Positions 1 to 10,474 are shown, numbered from the stretch's first letter. The stretch: DNA of 29,437 nucleotides from Dimargaris cristalligena (GCA_027576995.1 JANBQC010000348.1:1-29437); one strand, 5' to 3'. Notes: a model not told the origin generated them from the letters alone. Numbers and translations: made by a program.

Positions 1-956
1 CTTCTTTATAAGCATTCCTCGTCTGTATTGTACCAGGGTGGGGTGTGCGTATCCAATAGACATTGAAGGTTTATTAAGACAGGTTTGGTGGAGCGAGTGT
101 TACGTATTCCAAGCCCCTACTGTACCGAGGAAGGAATATCCAATCATTGTAATGGCCATAATTAAATCCCAAATAAGCCCTGGCCTCGGACAAATGAACC
201 CCCCGCGGCTCCCTTTATGTTTGGCTCGTTCATTTGGATTGCTAAACATTGAGTGGCAGTAGTGTATCTGTTTAAGCAACGCAATTCAAACAAAAGGACA
301 TGACCCAAGTCAATAGGGCGACTTTGGGAGGTATACAGAAACCCAGGCGCCATGCTATTGCCAGAGACATCTAATATCCATAACTACAGCAGCAATACCG
401 AGCTATATGGCACCGACGATGCTGACCGTTCTTTTACTGTTGGAACTGGGGTCGGACAACCAGACGAATAGACGAGGTCGCCTTGGAAATAGGGGGTCGG
501 TCGGGATGGGTCGGATGCACGTCGGCATAGACGATGTTGGAGAGGCCCCCAAACCCCATCAGTTATGTAAACCATCAAAGTATTTCTCATCAATACTACC
601 ATCGCACTTACGTGGATACGGTAGAACGCACAGCCTTTATTTAATCGCAAAATATAGTATAGCTATCTTATTTTAGATGATTGTCTTGCATTATCGGCTT
701 GATATTGTCTTCAGCACTTGAATTTACTATTTAATGGCGGAACTCTATGGGAGTACGCTGGTCCTACTTTTTCCAGCGTGGCAATTGCCGACTACCTGTC
801 CTTTTTTTCCCTGGGGATACCCACGGTACCAATTGTACATTTGAGTTAAGACTAGACGGTCACCCCCTCTCCATTCACTTCATGTTCCCACTGTAAGTGA
901 GGGAATTAGCTGTACATTGCAATATGTGTGTTGGACTGAATCTGTGAAATCAATGA
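1..956. other. no gene recognised
   Basis: Short open frames on both strands around 384-676 overlap one another and show no signal peptide, domain, splice-site pairing or promoter. Nothing in this stretch can be supported as a gene or RNA. Confidence 0.6.
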
Positions 957-1707
957 CTAGACCAAACCACACATGTCAGTTTTTGGATAGCTATTGCTTA
1001 CCTCACCCAGGACTGGCCTTTGGAGGAAAATATTACTACCCGTGGTCCGAAACCCGCAGGAGATGAATAGAGCAGAGATGAGAGTTGAGGGCGGCAACAG
1101 CTGATGCAAGGTAAATACAGAGTCACCGGAATGTTTGGGGAGACTATATTGATAGAAATAAGGAGGATGGAGGGCTTTCGGGGGCGGAGGTACTATCCGG
1201 TAGAAAGACAGAGTCGGTTCTGTGCGTGAGGTAGGATTAAGGCAGCGCGGATCGATGAACCGGCCTCCGGAAAGTGTATAACAGCAACAGTACACCAGAG
1301 TCAGGGGACTGTTCAACGCGGCAGTTTATCCAGTCACACTCTATGGGTATTGGCTCAGTTCGCGAAGATTGGCTTCCAAATGTGACTCAAAGCGGAAACT
1401 TTACCGAACTGTCCTGGGGGCAATACATTAAAAGGCGCGAACTATCATAATAAGTGCTACGCAATTGATCCGGTGTTTCCAATGCCCATTGGTGTAATAA
1501 AAGGGGGTAATGGTCAATCATAACTTTGATTTGACCACCATTTAAACTATTTTGGTCCGGCCAAGCGAGAGAGTCCTTAATGAACTTTAGGCCCATCGCG
1601 GGGTACAGGCAATCCTCTCGTTTCAATTTATTTGGCAAATGACAAAGGGCCGTACCCTTTGCCCTCGTCCTCAAAACAAAATGTACATCTAGGGCTATCG
1701 CCATCAT
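957..1707 (-). pseudogene. possible decayed Ty3/gypsy RNase H fragment
   Basis: The open stretch at 1387-1707 (minus) reads, in order, like the RNase H part of a Ty3/gypsy polyprotein: a VLRTRAKG segment where VLSQ..G is usual, LPNKLKREDCLYPAMGLKF where a S.KL...E..YPA.ELE.LA block is usual, then LNGGQIKVMIDHYPLL where L.G..F.V.TDH.PL is usual. Acidic catalytic residues are mostly not recognisable and there is no start, LTR or adjoining RT frame. The next minus-strand open stretch, at 957-1316, shows no integrase signature. The family likeness is by eye, so chance cannot be excluded. Confidence 0.22.
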
Positions 1708-3177
1708 CTGGTGTATCCGGCCATGTCAATCCCCAGTCACCGACTGAATCTGAATAAAAATGGATGATGTTCTATAGTATATCCTATATCGCTGGGTTCG
1801 GAATTAGTCTCCGTCCCGCTGGTAGTGTCCAGTGCGCATCATGAACCTGAAACATTAGCGATTTGCGCCAGAGTAAGGATGAGTTAAAGATTGTCCTTTC
1901 TTTCCCTCTCCCTGCCCAATACACTCTACCTGACAATGTTTCTATGTAACGCTGTGAGTCTTCCCATACATGAAAAAATTATTATTATTAATGGAGGATG
2001 AATTATCACTTCCCCTCGCTGCCATAAAAATGGGGCCAACACTACCAGCCGTGGCGATTGAAACCTCATCCACATCCTTGAGCCTATAGCCGGTTATTGG
2101 TGGAAATGTAAATTTGCATGGTGATGAAATTCGTCATCTTTAAGGGTGTGATTCCATTTTGTTGAGTATACCAGGTCTTCAGTATATTGCCTCGAATTAC
2201 CGCGATAGTTTAATACCATGCCTATCAGGCTGGTCCAACTCAAAGGCCTCTAGTGAATTCAGTGCCAATCTGACTATCGGCACTCTGTAAAGCAGTTCAG
2301 TTTAGCCGATTTTGCTGTCGCCATGGATTCAAAACTCGTTAAGTATACAGTAGGCACAATTCGCTTTATTCCGACGAATTCTCCTCAAAGTGAACAAGGG
2401 AATCTTGAGTCCGGATATATCCGCTCCGCCCCTCGTAATAACCCCACAGACGCGTTTTGCCAGGGCTACCTAGCTAATTTATCAGATCAGATGAGCCGAT
2501 GGGTCGGGAAATGACTAGCTGTTATGTTTAATATGGGTCAAGGATGCCGGTTTGACAGCCGCCCACCCCATTTGCAAAGGCCATAAAGCGAGGGTGACGA
2601 CGCCATTATTTTATCCGCCCTGGTCACATTTAATTAAGCGGCTGATTAAAACGGTATAATTAATGGGCGACCAGGGTGTTGGCAACCCGCAGGCCATCGG
2701 CAAACCCTCATGGAACCATGGAACTTGGTGGCGCGGCTTCCCACTAATTTGCCGGCGGCCTTGCCTAGTAGCGGGTCATGGGGGATTGCAGTTGGTGCGG
2801 AGTCGAGCACCCCTGATGGGATTATTATGGAAGTGGAACAGGCCATGAAATACGGCTCTGGAATCGAGGCCATATAGTGGCCATACAGTCGGATAGACTG
2901 CTCTTGCCAAACATTTTTTTCGAACTCTTCCCTTCCCCATTTCTTGATCCCGACTCGGGTGGGCTATTGCAGCACCTAGATCGTCGAAGGTGCCAGATGA
3001 TTTTTTTTAATAGCGATCGCTCCCGACTCAATCAGTAGGGTCAACCCACTTGAAACATTTATATTGGGACACAGACTTCCTTACCAAGGATGTGTACATG
3101 ATACATGATGGGCATTCCAGACTGCTCATAAAGAGGACCGACATCCTTTCTGACCGGTAGTTGATGCGAGCGCCACA
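1708..3177. other. no gene recognised
   Basis: A 63-codon ORF at 2323-2514 has a good start context (gccATGg) but no recognisable product. Around 2640-2870 both strands are open, without a convincing family match. No tRNA or repeat array was seen. Confidence 0.5.
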
Positions 3178-3504
3178 TTACCGATTTAGCCGGACCCTCT
3201 TTTTGCCCCACCACCATACCTGATTATTCCGTATACCCCTGAGCCATGTGCAGTGGTCGATTCTGCGGCGGCTCTGATCCAGTTGACTAAATAGCCTAGC
3301 ATAGAACAGGGGTGGAGGAACAAGTAGTTGTGACTCAGATACCAGAACACTCATTACTTTGGCGAAGTTGCTGAATCCCTTTCGAACGAGTCCAAGCAAG
3401 TTGTGAAGGGTCCTCTTTAAAGTTGCCTGGCGGTGATAGACATTGGATCGGAGGCAGAAGGAACCGTGGGGAGTGGTTGGTGAGCCACGTAGCGAGAAGC
3501 CCAA
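3178..3504 (-). pseudogene. possible decayed retroelement RT thumb/connection fragment
   Basis: About 30 residues of this minus-strand open stretch resemble the segment after the RT palm in Ty3/gypsy elements. The read is ATLKRTLHNLLGLVRKGF followed by SNFAKVMSVL, against the usual pattern T.K.L..FLGL.NYYR.FI.NFAKI..PL. The rest of the frame does not fit, the palm with its YxDD motif was not found upstream, and no LTRs flank it. It lies about 1.5 kb upstream, on the same strand, of the RNase H-like stretch, which is the right order but too far apart for an intact element. Confidence 0.2.
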
Positions 3505-4600
3505 CCCTGAAACAACCGACTATTGGTCTGGGGGTAAATCTAGCGGGATTTGTACCACATCCACCATTCGGTCAAGGAACCGTGGATAAGCCCAACGGAA
3601 ACAAGCCACGGATTGAGAAACGCCCTTTATTTTCCTCCTTGACCACGTCACTTTGGCTAGTAGTCATTGTTCCTCCTCTCTTTCTTTGGCTTTATACATG
3701 GATTTTGGTGACTTTATTTAACCCTCCCCCCTTCTCTCTTGTATACGGCTTCCCTTGCAAGGCTTTTATTATCTCTTAACACCGGTTTAGGCGTGAATCA
3801 TACACAATCGACTGCCCTTTTTAGACTCGTTTTTTTTGGAGACAGTACTCTTGTTGCACTGTAGAAGCAAACTGCCGCACTTGGTGTCCCTCTACCACTG
3901 CAAGCCCGCTGAAACGTCCCCGTGGGTCGCGAACATTATTACACTTGGCGCAGCTATCTTTTGCTCCTATTGGACCCAATTCTGATACTCCCTCGGCCGC
4001 ACCGCTTTTCTCAATCATTTTTTCCCGTTGTGATCGACAATTTGCTGTTACCCACCCCCCCTCCTCCCCTTCACTTTCCCCTGAACCACCGTCTAAATCC
4101 GTTGGATCCCCAAGCCCAGTGGAGTGGGTCCTATAGCTTGCTATTTACTCAGCTTACAACACAGTATCGATACCTTCCGAGTCAGATAAGCCCTATCCGG
4201 TCTAGTCGATCCTAAGATCCAGACCGGATTATCTTGGGCACCCGAAGGAGATAAACGCTTAGAAAAGAAGTGACATTGCTTGGCTTGTCCCGAGCGGCAT
4301 TGGTCCTAGCGTTATTTACTACCAAGCCCACTCGCCCCGGTGGTGAGTTACTTTACCAGACGGCCCCGGTTAAGCGCCCCGCCTCCCTGTGCCCGCATAC
4401 ACTCGATTGTGTTCCCGCACCCTCCTCCCGGACCATCGTCGGCCATTGTTGCCCGCTGTTTCCATTTGGCTATATTGAATAACCCTTCTAGGATATGCCA
4501 AAGGGGCTTCTAGCCGGGCCATACCCTCTTGCAAAGACCTACAGTGGTGAGACGCATATAGCATTCATTTACCCTATTTTCTTCTAGCGACTCCGCATAC
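3505..4600. other. no gene recognised; pyrimidine-rich plus strand
   Basis: From about 3640 the plus strand becomes strongly C/T-rich, a trend that continues into the leader of the CASTOR-like gene. Open frames here lack ATG starts in a usable context, domains or splice partners. Confidence 0.5.
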
Positions 4601-4612
4601 ATTCACCCTTGT

Positions 4613-4663
4613 CCAATCCATTGGCCATTGGTCATCCCTCTACGCGCTTATCATCTATAAATA
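4613..4663 (+). promoter_or_regulatory. CCAAT cluster plus TATA box
   Basis: One CCAAT (4613-4617) and two inverted copies, ATTGG (4620-4624 and 4627-4631), sit 25-45 bases upstream of TATAAATA (4656-4663). This is a compact core-promoter arrangement pointing to plus-strand transcription. The next gene on this strand is the CASTOR-like gene, whose start codon is about 650 bases away. A second TATA-like run at 5161-5172 lies nearer that gene, so there may be two start regions. Confidence 0.5.
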
Positions 4664-4827
4664 GGCCTACTACGCCCGCCTCTCCCTCCTTACCCTTTAT
4701 CTCCCATCCACTTTCCACGGTGGCCTTTTAGCCCTTCTTTTACTGACTTCCCTCTTCTCCCCTCTAGTCTCACAGCGCCGCGCCGTTAAAAATCATTTAC
4801 CAATCTTCCTTACCGGCCTTTACGTTT

Positions 4828-4833
4828 ATGTAG
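4828..4833 (+). promoter_or_regulatory. start-stop uORF (ATG-TAG)
   Basis: This is the only ATG between the TATA box at 4656 and the CASTOR-like start codon at 5315, and a TAG follows it directly. If transcription starts at the upstream TATA box, the leader would carry a minimal start-stop element, a type known in other eukaryotes to stall ribosomes. The transcript start is not known. Confidence 0.35.
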
Positions 4834-5160
4834 CTGTATACCAATCAGCACCCATTACCGCCTCTCGTTATTCCCTCTGGCATTGTTGTTTTTCATTATC
4901 CCTGAATTTCTGACGTGGGCCCTACTCCCCAAATCTTCGTTGTATCTCTAGTTCCATACTAGGCCCATCGCCATCGCCTTTTGGCACCTACTTCCCGCCT
5001 ATTTGTTCCTTCACTTCCGCATCGGTACAGCGCAGTGCAGGTGGCCTCTCCTGCCGAGCCGTCCCCGTGTCCACCTATCCACACAACCCCGCCTCTGTTG
5101 TGCCCTCCCTAGTCACTAGGTCGCCTCCCTCTTCCCCTTTTCCTAACCTAGGTCCCATTC

Positions 5161-5172
5161 TTATATATACAT
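5161..5172 (+). promoter_or_regulatory. TATA-like element before CASTOR-like gene
   Basis: An alternating run, tatatatacata, lies about 150 bases before the ATG at 5315, within otherwise pyrimidine-rich sequence. It is a plausible proximal core promoter. Confidence 0.4.
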
Positions 5173-5314
5173 ATATTTCCACCAGTAACCACTGGGATAC
5201 TTTGCGCCTGTGCATACATCATCCTCGCCCTCTTATTTTCCCTCTCCACACCCCCCTTTGGGCTGTTCCTATTCCCCAGATTCAGCGTGCTGCATATACT
5301 CCCCTCCCTCCCCA

Positions 5315-8044
5315 ATGCGTATCGCAATTCTTAACACGCGGGTCCGGATCCTGAGTATCCCGAAGGTGTACTTGCCCCTATGGACACACGACCTTATACG
5401 ACTTATGTACTCCCCCAACAGGTAAGTAAGCTCACTGTACATGATTGCGGCCAAGTGGAAAGGGTGCGAATCCACTCAATATTCCCAAAATCATACCAAT
5501 TGTACCAAGTTTAGTGCCCTTCCCCAAATCACATTTTTCTCTTTCGAGTCCCCGCATTGTGCAGGACCGTGGTGGGAGAGAATGGTAATTGGCTGAGCCA
5601 CCGGCTTGGTCCACACTGACTTGACTGTATTGAGGGGGTTCCTATTTGGCTTAATGTGGTTGCTTCCCCTCGGCTATTATCCTTACTAGCCTCTTCGTTT
5701 ATTCTTCTCGATTTTTCTTCGCAGCCAGTGTTTTTTTATCACCTAGTTATTTATGATGCGGACGGGTGTTTTAAGATCATTGCACATGGTGACCAGCCCT
5801 TATCCCATACGGTGGTTGGGGTTGGGCAGTCATAACATTATCTAAAGATGGCAGCATTTAAAAATATGTCACTAGAACTGACTAGGCAAAGCAACCGGCT
5901 GATTTACATTTTGTGAATGAGAGCCGCTGAGCCTGGCATCATCCCCCTGCCAATTATCTATACTTATCCTAAAAGATATTGGATTTGGGTATAGGTCTGC
6001 GATATTATATCCCCTGGCTGGCAAATAGCATGTTGGCCATGACGCAAAATATCACAGTCCTTTTTTTGAATTAGGCACTGCCCTGTTCCTTCTTTCCCAT
6101 TAACTGGCCCGCCACCCTTGAACTTTTCTCCGTGAACAACGGATATTTGCTTTCCAATTGTAACTACTTTCCACGAGGCCACTCCTTAAACCCAATTAGA
6201 CCCCCTGAGCAGCTGGGTCAAACCGGAAGTTAATGTATAAAGATTGCCATACCGTGGGTATTTTCAAGTAGTATGAATTCGACCCGACTTTTTTGCTCTT
6301 ACCATCGCCACTGGGAGTTGGTTAACCTTGGTCAATTCACCACTCCCCAGACGTCCCCTAATAATATGCCAAAACCCTCCTATAATTAAATCATTGAAAT
6401 CTTTGCCCATTTTCTAGGACAACGCTAGTCCCATCAGAACCATTTTTTTACCTTACCGAAAACTCGGTCGAGTGGTGTGTAGTAGCTTCGATTGAGGCCT
6501 TCGAAGCGGGATTCACTATACCACGCCAGGCCCGCCTCCAAAACATACCCGGGAAAACCCACTCTTTAACTCGAGATGTATACTACGTGGTCCAAGTCGA
6601 AAATGATGACGAAAACAGTAAGTATACCTCCCCCTCCTTCATGCCCTATTTTAGATAGCCGTGACGATGTATGTGATGGCCACCATCATGTGATTCTAAG
6701 TGGTTTAGTGTATACGCGATGAATCCGGATAAAGTGGGCGCGGTGGGTTGCCTGAACGTAGCACACTGGTAAATTCTATGCCCGTTTGTCGGCGACCCGT
6801 GAGAATATTCTTATTTCTACGCTAAATCAACCCGATACACCATTTGGGCTATGGCGACCATCCTCTCTATAAAGTACTACGTGGGCCTTTGAATTTATGT
6901 TTCTTTTCAAAATAGTCTAAACGCGCCACTGACTGACATTAAATATTGTATTGTTTTTTTTTTGCCACTCTATTTGCATTTAGCCGATAGCGGGCGCCCC
7001 ATCCTCGAGATGACGGCCGCGTTCGCCGGAGCCAATATCACAATCATGTACATTTCAACCTACCAAACGGATTTTATGCTAGTAAGTTAGGCCTGGACCA
7101 CTTTCCTACGTTATGACGAGTGATTGGCCACACTACAGGTAGTACTGTGGTTGATAAACAGGGGCGAATGGATGGGATAATTTTAGTGAATGTTCTAATC
7201 CTGTACTTTTTATTAACCTCATTGTATATCAATATAAACGAATCATATTCGGGGTGGCTGACTCATATCTCGCTCGGGGAATATTTAGATTAAACAAACT
7301 GACTTCCAAAAAGCCCATGATATTTGGTTGGAAAGTGACTACGACATCGTCGGACTGAACGAATTAGCACCTTGGCTCCACGATTTACCCCCTCCCCGAA
7401 TGCCGCGCACTACATCCATAAACCAAGATCTGCCGGTGGCCTCGGGCTTCGCCAACTTGGCTATTTCGGAGGTTGAAGGTGGACCCCGGGAAGGTCTTTC
7501 GACTGTGCCTTCTTTTGAACAGTCCCGGGCTGCCACGCCCCCGCAACCGGCAAGACTGGTAATGACAGACTTTCGTGTTCGCCAAATGGGCCTATCGTAC
7601 AGTCGCCGTCGGGAATGGATTTATAACCTCATCCATGCCCTCTTTTTACCGGAAACGATGGGACTTTCCTCGCGCGAATCCCGTTTTATTTCCTATGTAG
7701 TGGCCGATGAAGAGATTTCGTTGATCGCACCCCCGCATATTATTAATTGCCTGGGTTCGGATCATATCCGCCACCACTCTCAAATAACTTACCATCGACT
7801 CTTCGAAATCTTTTACCGCAACAACCTCAGTCGATCCGGCCTTGTGTACGATGTGTCCGAGCTCATGAATGAGGCCGATATTGAGCTCATGTATATAACG
7901 ACCTACCACACCGCCTGCATTGTAGTGCGGGAATCCGACTTTGCCGCTGCTCGCGTGATTCTAGACTCTCACGAGCATGTCCAGAATACCGATGATGGCG
8001 GAGATAGTAGCGACGAGTACGCTGATGATAGCTTGGCAGCTTGA
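5315..8044 (+). CDS. CASTOR/GATSL-like ACT-domain amino-acid sensor
   Basis: Four exons, 5315-5421, 6418-6617, 6984-7081 and 7289-8044, join in phase to give 386 residues. All three introns (996, 366 and 207 bases) have GTAAGT donors and TAG acceptors. The N-terminus (HTR-like RVRILS, then LWTHDLIRLMYSP) and FFYLTEN (about 45-51) line up with the start of human CASTOR1, the cytosolic arginine sensor that restrains mTORC1 by binding GATOR2. The block ITIMYISTYQTDFML (121-135) closes ACT2; YQTD (129-132) matches the GATOR2-contact motif of CASTOR1. A linker (about 150-225) looks disordered. A second half starts near GLSYSRRREWIYNLIHALFLP and ends with ADIELMYITTY (about 331-341), followed by an acidic Asp/Ser-rich tail. 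CASTOR1 is about 329 residues, so the linker and tail are extra. By my alignment the Asp that contacts arginine (Asp304) is Ala344 here, so the ligand may differ. Family call secure; ligand inferred. Confidence 0.85.
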
Positions 8045-8208
8045 TTAAATGACTGCCAACACTCACTCTCCTCCATTACTACCTATCACTTTATATTTTA
8101 TCTACATATCCTCTTCATTATACATGCTCTATATATACAGCACCGTGTACTGGGTTTTCTTTATCTCGTCCCATTATTACCTAAAATATCGCATTTCTAC
8201 TTCCACTG

Positions 8209-8214
8209 AATAAA
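8209..8214 (+). terminator. polyadenylation signal AATAAA
   Basis: AATAAA lies about 165 bases after the CASTOR-like stop codon and is the first canonical hexamer downstream. Confidence 0.35.
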
Positions 8215-8979
8215 TCGTGCAAGTGAGCTTATCCCTTTCGAACGACGGTCCCCGCTTGCAACTGATGATCATGTGATTCATTGGCCTGGAGTTCTTGCTA
8301 TAAACAAGAAATGTCCTATTTCCAGTAGACAGTTGGCCCACCTTATTCTCTGCAAAAAAATCCGACTAGTCTATGTTGCCTTCGTTCTCATCAAGAAAAA
8401 CGAAAAGGGTTAAGCACTCAATTCCCTGGTATGTTTATAGACCAATATATTCTACTTACTGTATATGTATAATGTTATGGTAGGACCTGAGACCACTTAG
8501 TCACTTATAGTAAACCGCAGTATTCCTTTATTACCATGTTCTATTTTTATATCATTTTATCAGGGAAGTTCCTATTAATTATTTTCTATCTGCGCTTTTT
8601 AGATGAAGTCACAGTATATCATTTTATACACTTAAAATATCATAGCAAGTGAGGGATACATTAAACACTACTCGCATTTATATTTCACATCACCATTAGT
8701 TAGATATATCTGTAAACTCATTATTAATTAATTCGAGTAGTAATACTACATAGGTCGGACTTTAACCACCTCATAAGTATAAATACCTTCAGGAATCGTA
8801 GCTCTTAATAAAGTATCTCTTTTCTCATTTTCTGAACTGTACCGGCAGTTTTACCTACAATTATATTAGTTATTTGAAAGGTTCGATTTTACTTCATCTT
8901 TAATTCAATTGTAAGGTATTCACGCCTATTATTGCTATAGCTATTATATTTACTTTATTACACCATAATATGAATATAA
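8215..8979. other. AT-rich intergenic island
   Basis: Base composition drops sharply in GC, especially 8450-8970, compared with the genes on either side. A short open stretch on the minus strand (about 8755-8855) reads like protein, for instance TIPEGIYTYEVVKVRP, but it starts after a stop and has no start codon or splice partner. No rRNA or mitochondrial gene was recognised. Confidence 0.5.
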
Positions 8980-9053
8980 GCTTCTGTGGCGCAATTGGCT
9001 AGCGCGTCTGACTGTTAATCAGGAGGTTGGTGGTTCAAGCCCACCCAGGAGCG
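8980..9053 (+). tRNA. tRNA-Asn (GTT)
   Basis: A 74-base cloverleaf without intron. The acceptor arm pairs GCTTCTG with CAGGAGC (one G-T pair) and G is the discriminator. The D-arm contains TGGCGCAATTGGCTAGCGC. The anticodon loop is CTGTTAA, giving anticodon GTT, and the T-loop is TTCAAGC. The CCA is not encoded, as expected for a eukaryotic nuclear gene. The T-run at 9060-9064 follows as Pol III terminator. Confidence 0.95.
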
Positions 9054-9059
9054 CATTAA

Positions 9060-9079
9060 TTTTTGGTATTTTTACCAAA
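9060..9079 (+). terminator. Pol III terminator with overlapping hairpin
   Basis: TTTTT at 9060-9064 begins seven bases after tRNA-Asn. It overlaps a perfect 7-bp stem, TTTGGTA (9062-9068) with TACCAAA (9073-9079), around a four-T loop. The T-run alone suffices for Pol III termination; the hairpin may be incidental. Confidence 0.6.
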
Positions 9080-9123
9080 CCCCGGCGTGATCTGTTTAGC
9101 TGTGTGTTTTACTACGCCTTCTT

Positions 9124-9137
9124 TATAAGGCCTTATA
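9124..9137 (+). promoter_or_regulatory. palindromic TATA element upstream of MGM101
   Basis: TATAAGGCCTTATA is a perfect 14-bp palindrome about 150 bases before the MGM101 ATG, with near-symmetric flanks CTTCTT and GAAG. It contains a TATA-like sequence on both strands. Confidence 0.35.
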
Positions 9138-9285
9138 GAAGACTTTCCCTAGTCAATTTGACCAGGCCGTATTTTTTGGACTGGTAACCCCCCCGTCACT
9201 CTTATGCTACCTTTCACTATATTTTGTGTTCTCTCTACTCAGGCTTCCACCCTGAACTACCTTTACTCTATACTTTGATACTACA

Positions 9286-10474
9286 ATGTCCATCGTTCGA
9301 CCTTTCATTACGCCATATGGCCCTTGTCGGGGCCTTGGGCAATTGGGCAAGGGCACACCCGTTTTGAATTCCCCTCAATGGACCAGGGCCTTCAGTAGCC
9401 AAGCTAATCGAACCTATGCCACCACTTCCGGAGGCTCCTCCACTGCCCCTAAAACCGCTTTCCCCGATTCGCCAGTGTTCCTTGCCGACCCCAATGAGCT
9501 ACTCAATCAACCTTTGGCCGCTCATACGCGGATCGACTGGACCAAGTCATTTTACGGTTGTGCCACCGAACCGTTCCCGGCTGAAGTGCGGGATGTGCTA
9601 CTAGCACCCGTGGATTCTAGCGATGTGGAAATCAAAGTAGACGGGCTCATTTACTTGCCGGAGATCAAATACCGTCGCATTCTGAATCGGGCCTTTGGAC
9701 CGGGAGGTAAGCCTAAACGATGGATACACCGGAGTTTAACTGGGGGGGGGGGCACATGAAATGCCTCAGCTGCCTGGTTTGGAATTGCGAGTATTATTAA
9801 TGCACTTGGATAATATTAACTATATCTATTGAACGACTACGGCAGTTTAATGTTCTACGTTACCTCTCGCTTAGTAATTGCTAACAAACGTATGCTTCAT
9901 TTTTAAATCGTAATAATTTTAATGTTGTAAATATAATTTAGGTTGGGGTCTAGCGCCTCGGGGACCCCATACTGTTGGCCAAAGTAATATTTCCCGCGAA
10001 TACGCTCTTATTTGTCGCGGACGATTCGTGTCGCAGGCACGGGGTGAACAGGACTACTTTAGCAAAGACGGAATCGCTACAGCAGCCGAGGGCTGTAAAA
10101 GTAATGCCCTGATGCGATGCTGCAAAGATCTGGGCATCTCCTCCGAGCTTTGGTAAGTTCTAAAAGATTTGGGACGATTATTTATTTTTAGTATTGTTTT
10201 TACGAGGGGGCAATCGTATTATTACTATTACCTTAGGCTGACTAATGCTTAGTCTGTTGCCTATAGTGGTCTTGCTAACCCGTACAACTTTCGTAACATG
10301 CTTGATTTTGCCAACTTTTTGGACAACAGGGATCCCGTATTTATTCGCGCCTTTAAGGATAAGCAGTGCGTCATGGAACTTGCCGAACACGTCGTGAAAA
10401 AGACCAAGAAGATGATGTGGCGGCGTAAAGATCGCGAGTTCGAGTACCCCTTCCGCAAGGCGAGCACTAAGTAA
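9286..10474 (+). CDS. MGM101: mitochondrial genome maintenance protein MGM101
   Basis: Three exons (9286-9706, 9942-10152, 10330-10474) give 258 residues, close to the roughly 270 of yeast Mgm101. It is a Rad52-related single-strand-annealing protein of mitochondrial nucleoids, needed for mtDNA repair and recombination. Residues 1-45 are rich in Arg, Ser and Gly and acid-free (TRAFSSQ), as expected of a mitochondrial presequence. The conserved core follows: [12 protein letters not shown] (141-152), [30 protein letters not shown], then [13 protein letters not shown] with the paired cysteines 200-201, and [12 protein letters not shown]. The C-terminus has [12 protein letters not shown]. Introns use GTAAG donors. 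Intron 1 holds an 11-G run (9742-9752), liable to length errors. In intron 2 another acceptor at 10266 would keep the frame but add 21 residues inside a conserved block; I chose 10329 because it restores ELWDP. Confidence 0.95.

Noticed and set aside
2646..2873. Both strands open around 2646-2873 with protein-like composition
   Set aside because: The two frames are third-position mirrors of each other and neither gives a family match, promoter or splice partner.
5725..5835. Open stretch behind a TTCGCAG acceptor inside the first CASTOR-like intron
   Set aside because: Direct joining of 5421 to 6418 is in perfect phase and matches the human protein without a gap, so an extra exon is not needed; no donor fits the far end.
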